Assembly: GCA_905221615.1 (NCBI GenBank)
Contig: CAJNDT010005915.1
Coordinates: forward strand, 375,501-439,500
Length of the DNA: 64,000 nucleotides
Direction: 5' to 3'
Origin: Symbiodinium sp. CCMP2592
Taxonomy: Eukaryota > Sar > Dinophyceae > Suessiales > Symbiodiniaceae
Position 1 is the stretch's first letter; each line of letters opens with the position of its first letter. Shown in pieces: positions 1-13,458 of the stretch. A program made the position numbers and the translations under genes. A model generated the notes under the pieces. The model saw only the letters and a program-made list of their open reading frames with translations, was not told where the DNA came from and searched no databases.

Positions 1-3000
1 CGGACTCACAACCGAATCGTGTGAACAAGCCAAGCACCACGAAGGTCGAATTGAACGTGGGGGCCGAGCTTAGCACTTCAAAGAGTCTTAAGCACCTCGT
101 GGACTTCGACAATCCTGAACACCACTGTTACTGCTACTGATGGCGCGCTATCACAACAACTGCGGAGGTGGCGGCAACTCTGCAGTACACAAGTACACAA
201 TAAGGGAGTTGGTTTTGGAGTGGTGAACAAAGCACTCTTGATCCTCACACCCGGCTCTGCGGATGGGGCATCTCTGCGATAAGTCTGCGGTGGGGATTGA
301 GTCATGATTGTACGTGGACATGTTAAGGCGCCAAATCGGGACTACCGCCTCGCGAGCTGAACTCCGAGCGTTGGTGGATCTTCTGGAGTCTACTGTTGGG
401 GATGGTCGTTTCAGCTGTGATACGCCGGCCAGTCAATAATCTGAAGCATCTCGTTCATAGTCGTAAATTTCATGCTCGGACGTTGCATGTTGACTTTTGG
501 ATGGGAGTTGGCCAAATACCATTTGACTTGCTGGGAGTTTCAGGCCCCTGGGTTCGTAGTATCCTTGCCACTTTGCAGCTCCGGGAGAAGCCGCTGGGCC
601 GCATGGCAGTGATGTGCTGTCAGTTCTCGGAGCATTTGTCGTCATCTTCTGCTGATCCGTGGCACCTTTGGCGCACTCGTGGGGGACGGGCTGGGTGTCT
701 CAACAGCGGATTGCAACTCGCCCAAGCGCTCGTTTGATGATGTGAAGGCCCTTGTGCATCAGACCTGTCCCAGCAAAATGAGCGTGGATCTTATAGCTCA
801 CGGCGTGCACCACACATCGTTTTGGTTTTGTCAGTTTTAGGGAGTTTTGGCGGTGTCTGTGCGGGCTTGGACTTCGTGCGAGGCAAGCGAGTGGAGTCCG
901 TCGACACGAGGGTTGTGGCGCTCATCGGGTTTTTTGGTTGTACTCGGCTTTGTTTTGTCTCTGTCAAACCGAGAAAACAAGAGAGTTCCACTTTGGACAC
1001 GGGCATTGGCACAGGCTTCCAAGGCAAGTCTCAAGGACGTCCTAAAGGGATGCTGTTGCCACGCGAAGGAAGCCGACTCCGATGCGCCCGTGACTTTCGT
1101 TCTGCAAGCGCCAACCATGGCTGCGACTCCAGCCTGCTTGCCATTGCTATGAAGAGATTGAAGAGCTGGACTAGCATCGAGTTGTCGATGGTTATCATTT
1201 TGCTATGCATTCTGTTCGATGGGTAGACGTGCATGATATTGAGTGGCCTTCTTCAGTCAGAGTGTTTCAGAGCTTTCCATGACAGGCACACTCAGTTTGC
1301 TTCGAGGACCTGGGACGCTGTGTAGGCAATGTGTAGATCATGTACGCTACTGTTCCTGAGCAAGCACAGGTTGCAGTCGTTGGCAGTCCCGCTGACGTCT
1401 TTTCTGCAGGACCAAACGACAGCAGCAAGCTTCTCGCGAGACTTCAAAGTACGTCGGTGCCTCTGTACATAACCTCACCGAAAACATGAAGAAGCTTAAT
1501 ATTGCCAGAGATGTCTGCCGCATCCAAGCTTGAAAGCGAAACGGTGGGGAACCAGGCAGCGCTCGCTTGAACGATTGTGATGATGGGAGAAGAGCAGCAC
1601 TGGCGGGACGCATGCGCACCAAGCTGTGCGCTCATGGTGCGCACCGTGCACCGTGTACAGAGCACATGTGAGTTCATGTCAGTGATTCACTACACAGTCT
1701 TAATGCATGAACCCATGCAAAACCAACATCAGACACGCCAACATGAACAGTTCTGAAGTGATCAGATACATGGTTCATTGGGGCGGATGCGTCGGTGGCT
1801 GTTGCGGCAATGCTAAGCATGAGTGTGTGCAATACAGAAATGAAGGGCAAACCTGTCAATGCTGCAGGTGAATTGCTCGTTTATCAGAGTGACGGATGCT
1901 GTCACGACAGATCCTACAGTGTCTTCCACAGGAGAAGAGGGAACAGCGAGTCGGGAGGGACAAGAAAACCAAAAAAGCGCCAAGCGCCCGACACAAAAGA
2001 CAGAGGGTAGAACTGGGAAGCGGAGGGGGGGGGAGCAGTTCTTGTGCTTGTTTTGAGCTTGAAAGCCCTTCACTGGCACTCATGCCCGGCTTGCCGGGGT
2101 CCGCGGAGCTGTACACGCCGAGGGTCCAAGTTGATGGACCTCTCCCTGAAGACACTTCGAGGCCAAAGTCAGTTGCACAGTGACGATGCTGACCTGCCGG
2201 TGGACCTGCGTGCTGCTGACTGGCTAGGCCGTGCTGTGGCACAGGGTCTCCGGGGGGAGCTGACGAGCACACTGCGCCGCAATAGAGACTGTGCGCGTGG
2301 GGCGTTGGCGAAGCGCTGTTTCCAAGGTCTGAAGCAACGGAGTCTCGCCAGCCGGATATGGACCGTGCTCAGTGCCCACCCTGAGCTTGCTGTGCGGAAA
2401 GTGCCCAAGGACCGTAGAGTCGTAGATATTGTTGAAGCCTGAGGCTGGGGTCTCCTCATTGCTTGCTTCTCAGCAGTCCCTGCTGCATGACAAGAAATCT
2501 GATGAAATCTGTGTGAACTGCTTAATGTCCATGCAGTACCCAGCAGTCAGCAGTGTACCGCAGAAGTCCTGGGTTGAGAGGCTGTGCTGATGGTTACTGG
2601 GAGGGCCGTGCATCTCTATTCGCCACCGTGCCCTGATTCGGGACTTGTCGATGCAATCGATGTGTTGTGCGTTTGGCCTTGGGCCAGGGAGAACAGCCAG
2701 AGACCGCCAGCTGAGCCTTGAACTCAGAGCCCATTGTGAAAGCCCTGTACTCGGATTGGGGCTTGCTTGGTTCCTGACGGCGATGGGACGGCCAGTTCTT
2801 GCTGCCAGCTGCCAGGTATGTGTCAGTCATCGGTCAGGACCTGGCCAACACTGCTTTGCTGCAAGGGCCCCTGCAAGCATGGGATGCAATGGTCCGTACC
2901 GACAGTACCGGCATGCGCGAAGTTGTTGCCAACAGGACTTCAGCAAACTGCCGCCCATAGGAAATTTTACTCAGCATCACCAAGCACTGACACTGAACCT

Positions 3001-6000
3001 CAGTAAGCCTGCGGACCTTAAACTCCTGCCCCTGAGCCAACATAGGACATAGGAGGTGTCGCGTCTCGAAACTCGCCTGACTCTCTGGACAGTAGACTCA
3101 GTAGTAGAGCACGGACAGAATCATCGGGGTGGAGAGTCTGTCTCTTGTATGTCTCGTTTCGAGCACAGCCGGTTGTGTTGCCAGCTATGGCCGATTTTGC
3201 AGTTTTGATGAGTACAAGACTTCGAGCAAGATCAGAGTTATCTGAGTACAATGGTCACCATACTGCCCATGTGCCAAGGCAGCCGAAGAGTCGTTCCATT
3301 TCTATGTGTCCCAATATCGTGTACTCAGGATATCCTGTGATTCCGATGCCAGTCAAGGAAACAGAATGCTGCACCCAACTTTGCCCGCTTTCAATTTGAT
3401 GCAAGTGGGAAAATAGATGACTGAAACTCCAGGCCCAGACAGAAGCAGGATGAAATTCCTCAGCAAGGATGCTTCTATGCAATCGGCGATGATCCCTACG
3501 TGCAAATCCAGGGTGCACTCGCGGAGCATTGCATCAACACCCGACGCCTCCCCCTGTGGTTTGGGTGATGGGTTCTGTTTCGGTGCGAATCGTGTTATGT
3601 AACCTGCCAGACTCTACACAAAATAATCATGCAAAGCACGATATGGTGCCAGCTACTTTGCCATGTTCGAGATGGGAGGTTGCCGTGCATGTCGAAAACT
3701 TGCGAGAGTCGAGGGAAACGCAAGACCACACTGTCCCAATCCCAGCGACAATCGGCAGTTTGACATGTCGATCCCATCCTCCGAAAACGAAGACTGTCAC
3801 GAGGATGATGGCCCCAACCAGCTCGATCCCTGTGGGGGGGATACCAGGGTGTTTCGGGATCCGAGACCATGCATTGCTTTCTGAGTTTGGGACTCAGGTC
3901 GGCGTCGACAACTACCGCAGTGGGTGCAAAGGTCCGACAGGGTACGAACCCTCTGACAGGGCATTTGAATCCGACTTCATTCGAGCTTCGTTTGTTTTGT
4001 ACTTGAAGATGTGACTGGGCAGACCCAAACAGCATGCCAGCCTGCCTTTAAACAGTACTGACATGCAGTGACATGCAGTGTCAAGCTCTGGCCGCAGCAG
4101 ACCTGCCAACCAGGCTGAACTTGTAATGAGGGCAGTGCCCGCCACTTCGGATAGCCGGGGGTGCTGCAGGGAACTTCAAGACCTTTGAGCTTTCAATCTG
4201 CAGCATGTGCAGGTTTGTCAGATCACCTTTGGCACTGTGGATCGTGATGGGCTTCGTCAATGCACCAGAGCGACGACGGTGAGAGCCCCGGTTCGACAGA
4301 GCTTGAAAAGTTTCTCGGGGGGGGGGGGGGGGGGCCCTCCTGCTCTCAGAGCCCGGAACGAGCTCTCGGAACGAACACCTCAGCCTCCATGAAGATACCG
4401 CGCCTCTCTTGGAGCATCACATGTTCGGATCGTTAGCACAGGTCTCCGGCATGCGGCAGTGCCTTGACTCTCTGACAGGCCGAACGCTCAGACATGAGGA
4501 AGCACATGGTAGAGCATTGTCCTATATTGTCCCTCCACGCTTGAATAGTTGCCGAAGCTCGCTTGAGTCAGGCTATGCACCTGTGTTGGGCCACAGCTTT
4601 CATGAAGGTATGTGAACAGTGCCATGGCTACATTGGTTCCATGTCTGCGGTTCAAAGCTGCAGCTGCAAACGCCATCAACCACATGACAGGGGCGTTGAC
4701 TGCTCCTGCGCAACATGAGCTCAACTTGTCCGATACTAGAGCCAGAGCGGGAAGCCGCATAAGATGGTACAGTTTTGGCCTGAGGATGTGTCGGGAGCTT
4801 TGTACAGATGCTCTCAGGCCAGTTCCATGCTGCTCTCTACTTGGCAGCATGAACCAAGTATCCTCAGTATCCTATGCTAGAGCACGCTTGCGGCAATATC
4901 CCAACTAAACCCCGCCTGCCGGCTCGGTGGCTATGTGGCTGTGTGGTGGGGCCTCCGCTTTGCAACGGGCTGGAATAACGCACAGTTTTCTCCGATCTGC
5001 AAGGTGTGTGTGGGCTTTCTGGGGCTCTCCAACATGCCTTCTGATGCTGACAAAGTTTGGTGCACTAGTCTCGCATGTCTTGACTTGGGCTTTCCGCATC
5101 GAACTGGATTTGGCCGGTCTGTGGCAACTGGATCGCTGGAACGCTAGAATCGACCGACACGCTGGCAGCGCCGTTTTTCGGGAGAAGCCTATAGCTCCCA
5201 ACTCGCGAACGCATTTCGCTGTTGGCCGTAGAGACAGGTCGTACTGAAAAAACAAAGGCCTCAACACAAATGCCTCATTCAGATCCCGACGAAGCAATCA
5301 ATGTTTTGTTGTACTCGTACATTCGCCGCTTGACTCGCTTGTCACTGTACCTCGGTGGTTCACACAATCGCCTTCAGACTGTCGAGAATGAGGATGAGCA
5401 CTGTAGATTCTCTGACAACTGCTTGACAGCACAGGGATCATCCGCTGCATCTTTGAAGGCAATTCAATACCAGCTCGGCTTTGAGGCTTTCGACTCCTGT
5501 TTCTAGCAGATCACCCACGCACGCACACACCCACGCACAGACTGACTTAACGCTCTCTCGGCAACCCCATAGGTGCTTGCAGTCAATTCCTTGCAGGTGC
5601 TGCGAAGACTGCCTCTCGTTGTGTTTACTTTGTTATGTGAGATTGCCGGACTCACAGCAAATCACACACCGCCAAGCACGCAACTGACTTGCAATGATAA
5701 TGGCTTACTAGGACGGTTGGGACACCACTAACTGGCGCGGAGCGAAGCACTGCATGGGATAATGTTTTTGTGTTTATGGCAAAGTTGGAGCATTCACCAA
5801 GCTGTCAAGTCGAGACTTGTAGCTGACCATTCTCAGCCTGAGCATGCTGCAGAAGTGCAAAGCTGGGCGATCATCGAGCGATCGACTTGTCTCGCAGAAC
5901 CGATTATGCAAGATGGCGCCTGCACGCATGAGCTACTTACGCAACGATCTAGCACGCTTGTGTCGCAGCTTCCTCACAGCAGCGACTGTGCTCAAGACTA

Positions 6001-7186
6001 CTAGCACTTCTGTCACAACATGGCCGAGGCCGTCTGTCTGTTTGAAGCTCATTTATCCTGTGCGTTCCTAGCGGCAGCATCTGGCAAGGCGAAACAAGAT
6101 GCATGTGGCCAGTGTGGTTGCGACAAAGGCGGCAAAGAGGCATTCTTAAATACTTGCAGCGCGTCTCCGGGAAGCATTGGTGCGCTCGTGTTTCTGGTTG
6201 GCAGGTTGAGGATTTGGTCCCAGATGTGCACTTCGAGCCCGTGTCTGAGTTGCTTCGCCGATGTCGTCAGCTACACCTTTCAAGAGGATCGTCAGACGTT
6301 CAAATGACATTGGAATCGACAGGTATCAAGCAATGTTCCAGCACGCCAACCCTGTGGACGTACCTTACACGGTCGCTTTGCTTAGACTCAAGCGACCACA
6401 CAAAGTTCGATTGTTGAAAATCAATCCGTTGTGTTGGGATGTGGGGATTTGAGAGGAGGGTGTGCAGTTGGGGAAACCTGCAGTGCAGTTGAGTCCGCGT
6501 CCTGCGAATTGATTTCCCCGTGTGCACAGAAAATGGACGCGATGAGCGCCGGGATAGCCGTGGAGGAGATCAAGGCCTGCAGCCTGCAAGCTGATACTAG
6601 TAGGTCCGTAGTTGTTAAAATTACCCTCGCGAAGTTGCAGGGCAAGCTCAGGGCCTGAATCTCCCTGACAATCCTAACATCTGCGGGTTCGGGTTTTTGC
6701 AGAGTTGCGATCAGAGCTTAAAACGCGTTTCACTGGTTCTGGGCACGGTTGGGGATTGATTTCGGATCCTTCTCGAGGAGTTCACCCACAAGCGTGACTT
6801 AAGTCGCTAGTCACTGGTTTCTTGGCATTTCGGCTGGTGGGTGGGGGCAGAACAACCCTTAAAATCCTATCTCACTGTTTTGCAAGTGGCGCCGGCCAAA
6901 GTAAGATCGCAATGTGATCAAAACGAGATGCTGTTTGGATCGCCGGGTCGGAGTACATAAAACGTCGCCCGACGCTGAGCTTCTTACGATACTCAGACAG
7001 TTCAACGTATCTCGGTGCAAGAGGATCCTGCGACTCGCAGTCTCATGCGAGGTCGCGTGCCACAAAGAGAAATTGCCAGTTCGTCTGGGCATTTTGTTTG
7101 GCGGCCCTATGCACAGCTCAGTCGCGTCCCTGTACGTCACTACTGTGATAGGAAGAGAAATAGCTTCTGGCACACTGGCAGCCCCA
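1..7186. other. Gene-poor DNA, no recognisable gene
   Basis: Reading frames on both strands are short (at most about 140 codons), overlap one another and show no motif I recognise. A run of 18 G lies at 4317-4334. A short frame ending near 1226 has a hydrophobic tail but no supporting context. I see nothing else that can be named. Confidence 0.5.
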
Positions 7187-7910
7187 CTAACGTACGTACT
7201 CCAGACAGATCGGGCCACCGCCAGCCTGTGAAGTTGCAAAAAGGCGTGTGGAAGGACCAGGTGGAGGCTGTGAGAACAACTTCAACTGTGCCCTGTGGAT
7301 GTAGTGTGTGAGTGGTGGTTGGGCCACCAGCGCGCGGATCCTTTCGAATGGTCTGCAAGCGGGGTTGTCTGTGAGGGGTTTGGTGGCAATAAGTTGACTT
7401 GAGTCATTGGATTTTGCGCAGGGGCTGTGAGTAGAAGTGGAGTGAAGCAGCGCAGCAGATTCCCTGTTGTAAACCAGCATTGGCACTAGCGCTTCGTTGT
7501 ACATCCGGAGTTTCCAGGCAAGGCTCAAGCAATTGTGTCTCCATGGTGCTGTGTTCTAACGTGCTTTCTGGCCTGGCCGAGCCTGGTGGTGACATCTGTT
7601 TTGCGAGAAGAGTCGGAGCGCAGCATGACTCCCAGGTAGTTTGCCTGTGTGGCTTGCTTGACCTTGTCACCTGTCAGACAGTCGAAAGGGGTCGGCCTGT
7701 TTGCTGCGGCTGGTAGGAAATCCGTGTTGGCCTGTGAGGGCTGTGCGAGGCTTGTAGTCGCGGATGCGTTGAGCGGTTTAGCGAGACTTCTCGCGGGCTT
7801 GCGCGGCCTCTCTGCGAGTGTTGAAGTCTCGAAATGTCTTGAAGCCATTGTTGCTTGTGGTGGCGAAGGGATCGCCATGCGGATGAATTGGAGGTATCTG
7901 ACATGCAAAG
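7187..7910 (-). mobile_element. Decayed LINE reverse transcriptase, 3' part
   Basis: On the minus strand the translation contains YLGVMLRSDSSRKTDV followed by RLGQARK. After a frame change it contains AWKLRMYNEALVPMLVY with ESAALL, and then HYIHRAQLKLF. These match the stretch of LINE-type (non-LTR) reverse transcriptases after the catalytic palm: the YLG motif, the LVYG-type motif and the region before the C-terminal LLR segment. The catalytic YxDD part is not visible upstream, and the reading frame is broken at least once near 7525. I infer an old, inactive fragment. The family assignment rests on remembered motif order, not on a search. Confidence 0.6.
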
Positions 7911-10900
7911 CACCAGCTGGGCCTTGATCCAGATTTCTGCAGGTGTCGAGCGGAAGCAAGAAGATTGTTACTGTGCAGCCGGGTGCTCAGTCCTCAAGGG
8001 CCAGACCAGAGTAGATGACGAGATAGAATCTTTAGTTTCCCAGTGGCTCATGCCCATGCAAGGCAACTGTTACGACTTTACTCAGGCCGTGGGTCCTACG
8101 AGAGCTATCCAAGCACTGCATCTCGGAGATCAGCCACTGCCCCGTCTTCACTTCCCCGTACTTACTCGATATCGACCTTATCGCGGCTGTGCATGATCAT
8201 GCCTCATGCATGTGAAAGTTGCCTTTCGAGGTGGGGCTGCAGACCACCTAGCCAGAGCATTTTAAACTCACCAGGCCATTTTCTTCGACCGGGGCATCTT
8301 GCGCAGCTGGGAAAGATTCTGACGGATCCAGAGGCTTTAGCAAATAAAAAGCACAGCAGGGTCTTGCTTGATGACTCCATCTCACGCGCAACACCACGCA
8401 AGGCCTACGTGCCTGTTGATCTGGTAGCCGCAGGCGTCAGAGAACGACCGCTTCACCGCGCACAATTTGCTTCAGCACCTCCGACCAAATTTGATTATTG
8501 GACTTTTCCGTCCAATTGGGATAGGCTTGCAGGCCCTTTCGGTGCAAAGGATTTTATTGCGAGTTGCCAATGATCTCTGCAGTTCTTCCCCTGCGAAGGT
8601 ATCTGCCATTTCAATACTGTTTGACAGTGGTTGTTGGGGAAGCCTTGGAGTTGGGTGAAATCGGAGGCATGATCGAATCGAGGGGCGGAGGCGAAACGCG
8701 AGCCGAAACTTTGTCAAGTTGATCCAACGGTGTGTGCTGATGAAGTTAGGCTTGGATTGCGCATCCCACAAACCCACAGAGGCACAAGAAACCAGGAGCT
8801 GGCAATGAGAGGCAGGTCGGATGACAGATGGCCGAAAGCTCCGAATCCCAGGAGGCACCTAGCACAAGGCTCGAACTCTTGCTGCGACCCGAACTGGCAC
8901 GAGAGGAAATCTTGAAGACCCAACTGCAGGGCCTCAGGGGTTCGACGGGCGGTTGCTTCAAGTGTCAGGGATTTGGCCACAGCAAGATCCGTCAGAACTC
9001 TGACCAGGAATGCAGTGAAAGCTTCTGGAGGGCAGCTCCCTGGCTGCCAGGACTTGCTGGGAGACGTTCTGCTATAGTCTGCCGCAGCTGCAACAATCGC
9101 TTCCAGGACACCGGGACAGCCATCGTGATGGGCAAGTGCTTTACTCACAAACATAAAGATCACGAAACAGTGTCTCATCAACTCCCAAACTTTCCCCAGG
9201 CGAGGCATGCACGTGTTCACAGATGGTGATGATGAAGCGCAGCTCTCCCATGGAGTCTACGACGCTTACACGCAAAGGTGGGCATGTGTGTCGCTTGCCG
9301 CCAGACGCCGCGTGGTGCAAGTGCACTCGCAAACTGTTTTCGAGCAGTTTCACCTGGCAGGAACCTGAGGTATTCTCAGATGGCCCCGGTAACGATGTTT
9401 GCCGAGAAGAACACGAAGCCACTCTCTTAACTGCGACAAGATGGCCTGGTGAAATTGGGTCAACTGTGAGCTTCGCCATGAAACGGCTGGTAGCCGCTAG
9501 CCACAAGAAAGGTGCAACCTTCCTGCTCAAATTGACATCCTCGCGACCTCGAGCTCATCTTATGAGTTGCACTCCGAGCTTGATGTTCGTGCTGTTGCGT
9601 GCTCCAGATGCATCCTGCGTACTGCACAAAGGTTCCTTTTCATGGCCAAAGGTGGAGGGTCTGCCAACAAGACCTACCTGTACCAGCAAACGAAGGCTGT
9701 TCAGGGCTTGAGGCGCATTTAGGACGATCAGATGCTCTTGTGAAGGCGCTACTGAACCCCAAGAAGTTAGAGGCGTTCATCACCGAGAAGCTGTGCGGCT
9801 CTGATCGTCTTCGGGGTTGAGATCGCGAGCGAGTTGTGAGGCATAAGGAATCGGACATGAAAGCCGGTCTCAGGCAGACTCTTGGCACCAGCGCTTGCCC
9901 GCCCTACCATGTCGCACTGGTCATTGGAGGCACCTCTGCAGCTTGGCTGCGAATGGCGAAGTTAAGTCGGTCTTGCAAAGGGTGGGTCTCTGACATTCCG
10001 AGGCCGAGACCTGCTTGAAGACCGTCAAGCTTGCAAGCGCCAGGCAGAGACAGAAAGGACATGCGGCTGCCGATGCCGCTACCACTTCTGTTGGTGTGGA
10101 AAAGGTATTACGATGACCTGCCAACCTCTGGCAGTGATGGGGGCCGTGCCTTCCGCGACCTTGAATGGGAGGCAAAAGTATCTAGCAGCGCGTTCAGCAA
10201 CCGTGCATGACTTCAGCAACTCAGCTCATCCAGGCAAAGGTGTTGCAGATCTGCCAAGACCTTGGAGTTGGTGCCCAGTTCGGCGGCAAGTACTTTGCTC
10301 ACGATGCCGTGGCCCAAGCAACCGCACCGGCCAGAAATCCAAAGAGACATTTCTTGCAGCCTCTCTGAGGCCCGTGTTGTTCGACTGCCAAGGCTCACAC
10401 CAGCTCAATTTTGCAAAGTTCAGGGTGAATAGAGGAGTCTGGTTCCCAAGAGTCAGCAGCTTAACGGCCCCTGCCTGTACTGAGCTAGATGGCCTCTTCG
10501 GTCACTGTCTTTTTAGCGGGGCCAAGTGCCGCTTAGAGGAACTTGTCCTAGCATGCCCAAACTGCTGTTGATGCCCAACATCCTGCATGAGCTACATCAT
10601 CGCACGGCCCACTTCCCCGCAACCCCCTAGTTTCAACGCTGCATCCCCGTAACCGCATGCAGGATTTTGTGCATTCGCGCAAGCCCTTGTTTTAGCCCCG
10701 GTATCAGTGTAATGTTAAAATTAGGTGTAGCCGGAAAGCCGTCAGGAGGTTCGGGGAATCCCCGTTCGGGTGGGTGAGGCAGGAACACCGGCGCAGCCAG
10801 CCTTTCGAGCAAAGTCCTTGGAAGACGAATAGTGGCAGCTATTGGGATGGCACTTCAGCCCGTTCACTGAAAGGATAGGCTTGCGAACCCCTGTAGGTGC

Positions 10901-11070
10901 ACCTTGCCTGAGCACTTCACACACAGCCACATCCGGATCCGCCATCTGCATGGCCAAGGACACCAGCATATTGAACTTGTACGGCGTCAACTCAAAGGAC
11001 TATCTCCCAATCCGAGTCCACACGTAACGCAGAGCAGACTGCAGCACTCAAGACACTCACCTCCTCTTCT
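7911..11070. other. Gene-poor DNA, no recognisable gene
   Basis: Several frames of 100-170 codons overlap on opposite strands (for example 8043-8573 +, 8714-9220 -, 9223-9711 +), but none shows a domain I recognise. One + frame at 8828-9229 has CFKCQGFGH, which resembles the start of a CCHC zinc knuckle but lacks the final Cys at the right spacing. Parts could be decayed retroelement sequence, given the elements on both sides. Confidence 0.4.
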
Positions 11071-11123
11071 GTCAAAAAGGGACTCTCCGCAAATCCGAGG
11101 CTCGGCGACAAGCATCCGGAGGC

Positions 11124-12275
11124 ATGGAGCTACCCAGATCCTTGAACAAGGGAGACGACGCGAAGAAAGGCCGCCAAAATCCGCACCTGTTCTTGTTGAC
11201 GGCGGCTCTTAGCCGGCTTGCGGCGTGGAATGGAGTACCCGTGGACTGCAAAGACTGGGTTCGTGTCAGCGTAGACATCAAAGGAGCCCTCAAACCAATC
11301 CGCACTGCAGCAGAGGTCGTTGGTTTCTCGGCGTTTTCCTTGGATGGATGTTTGCCTTCGGGGGAGAGTTTCAAAAATATGTTGTCAACCACTTCGGGGC
11401 AGCGTGGTCAGCCAACTGGTGGAGCCATTTGTCTGCGCTGCTGATGAGGCTGGTGCATTTCTTGATATGACACCGCCGTCTAGGTGAAGTTTATGTGGAC
11501 GACGACTTTCTTCTTTTGCTGCTGCGGGCCGCTTTTACCTTGCTGGTGGTTCTGGTGCTGGCCATGCTGCAAATTCTGGGTGTTCCCATGTCTCGGAGGA
11601 AGCTGGCCCTGGGTGATGACCCGACCTATCTGCGTTGGCGCCTGTCCTCAAGTTTACTTAAGTTCTGGGTTTTGGGTTGCCTTATTAATTCAGCAGAAGC
11701 AGGACAAGGTGCTGAGAGCGCTTGCCTGGTATCGACTGCACCCGCGACGTGCGTCAAGACGAGTCCAAGCTCAGTTACAGTTGTCGGGCTGCCTTGCATG
11801 GTTTACGCAAGTCAGAATCGCTCTGAGGGCTTTCTTGGCTCCATCGTTTACGAAATTTTGAGAAGCTAAATAAACCAGGGATGCGTCTGCAGGGCCTCGG
11901 GAATGCTGTCCGGCCTCTCGGGACAAGCGCTCGTGGTTCAGTGTGCCGCGTCAGGAAATGATGTGCAGAAAGGTTGGAAAACTTGCGAAATTGGTGGCCA
12001 GCCTGTACTTTTCGCTTAGGCTGGTGGAGTCGTCCTGGAGAGCAGGGCAACAGACGGCAATCTGGAAACAACCTTGCAGGGGTGGCTTCTTGCAGCAAGG
12101 GGTTGTCTATCGCTGAGCCGCTTTTCTTATCTTTCCTTTGCGTTGATGACCTTGGCAGCCGCGCGTGTGGATCTGGATGTCGCTTTGGACATGTCGCATG
12201 TGGCAGGGGAGCGCAATGTGGATGCAGCTCATTTGAGTTGGTTGAACCATCCTGCGCGACAGGAGCCGTGAGCAG
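11124..12275 (+). mobile_element. Decayed retroelement with YVDD reverse transcriptase and RNase H end
   Basis: Reverse-transcriptase and RNase H motifs appear in order along the + strand but in changing frames. VSVDIKGALKPIR near 11260-11300 resembles the palm motif A region. HFGAAWSANWWSHL near 11390-11430 resembles the segment before the catalytic loop. YVDDDF at 11492-11509 is the YxDD catalytic motif, followed by LGVPMSRRKLALGD. HVAGERNVDAAHLSWL at about 12195-12242 resembles the end of the RNase H domain. The order RT then RNase H, and the style of the motifs, resemble degenerate elements common in dinoflagellate genomes. Frameshifts and stops show that this copy is dead. I saw no terminal repeats. 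Confidence 0.55.
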
Positions 12276-12832
12276 AGTTCCCAACCAAGTATGATTGTCA
12301 GAACCGTGTGAACATTGGCTTGGGAGAAGTGATGGAGCCGTGGAGCAAGTTTCTTGCGGCAGCCATGTCCGCTAGATAGACCACAGGTCCGTGCACAGGT
12401 TTCGTGTGGCGCAGAGGCGCGCAAGTGTTCAGGGATATTGAGGGCGCGTCTATGCCATGGCCAACAGGCAAGTGTGGGGGTCTGTTGGCTCTTGATCTGA
12501 TTGCTGGCCCCACATTTGCGCAAAACTTCGGCGCCCAAGTTCTTGTGAATAGGTTGGTTTGGTATAGAGGTTCACGGGATGCAAAATTTGTAGAACATCA
12601 TCCGTCCAAGCAGACTACCTTGGGCTACTTTGCGATGGGAGTCGGGCCACCTTCGGGCTCGGCACGGAGGTTTGCAGTGACCCCTTGCATGTGATATATG
12701 GAACACAAACTTTGGACAACGATGTGCGCTAAGAGGAGAAAGCGTTTTTCCGGTGGGCGATCCGTGGACACAAATCCTTCCCTGAAGCTCTGAATTTTCA
12801 AGGCTCGCACATGAAAAACTATTTTCCCCATT

Positions 12833-12847
12833 AGAATGAGGGTTGAA
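12833..12847. repeat. Target-site duplication, left copy
   Basis: AGAATGAGGGTTGAA, identical to 13444-13458. It lies directly before the truncated LINE sequence. Confidence 0.8.
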
Positions 12848-13443
12848 GCTTCACGTTTTCTGGAAGGACACCAGCGCTAATCGGAAATGGCAGCTTCTTA
12901 TCTACGACGCAGTTATCAGGAGCAGATTGCTTTATGGACTTGAAACAGTTCATTTGACAAAATCGTTAGCACGAAAGCTGAATGCGTTTCACCACAGAGG
13001 CCTGCGTAAGATATTGCACTTAGATGCTACATATGTCAACCGGGCAAATACAAGCGCCAAGCTGTTCGAACTTGCAACACAAGCAGCTGGAAGACAAATC
13101 ATGCCTTTTGACCAAATGCTTGATGCCAGAAGGGTTAGGCTGGCCGGTCACATTCTCAGATCCTCTAATTCAGATCCACTTAGACAGGTTAGCTACAAGC
13201 CGGATTCAGCTGAGCCCTTCGAGGTAGGTCGCAGAAGAGTAGGGCGACCCAGACAACAATGGTTATCCGAAGTTAATTCGTTGGTTTATGCTAGATATTC
13301 GATTTACCCATATGATGGTTCTAATCACCAGAATAGATTCATTCTTCAAAAAGCTCAGAATAGAGAGTTCTAGGGTCTCCCATCCCAGCGCCGAAGCGCA
13401 GCTCAATCTGTCTCCAAGCAGAATGCGCATGGCGTTTGAAAAA

Positions 13444-13458
13444 AGAATGAGGGTTGAA
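13444..13458. repeat. Target-site duplication, right copy
   Basis: AGAATGAGGGTTGAA, directly after the A-rich end of the LINE copy. Beyond it the sequence is the host flank. Confidence 0.8.

Larger units (their letters stand above)
12833..13458 (+). mobile_element. 5'-truncated LINE insertion with 15-bp target-site duplication
   Basis: A single open frame from about 12843 to 13373 encodes the C-terminal part of a LINE reverse transcriptase. It shows YDAVIRSRLLYGLETV, then LRKILHL, then RRVRLAGHILR, then VGRPRQQWLSEV. The catalytic palm is absent, so the copy is truncated at its 5' end, as is usual for LINE insertions. The sequence AGAATGAGGGTTGAA occurs at 12833-12847 and again at 13444-13458 and brackets the insert exactly. 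Just before the right copy is an A-rich tail (TTTGAAAAAAG). The duplication is perfect and the frame is open, so the insertion is younger than the other elements here. Confidence 0.8.

Noticed and set aside
8828-9229. CCHC zinc knuckle (CFKCQGFGH)
   Set aside because: The fourth ligand is not at the right spacing and no gag context is clear.
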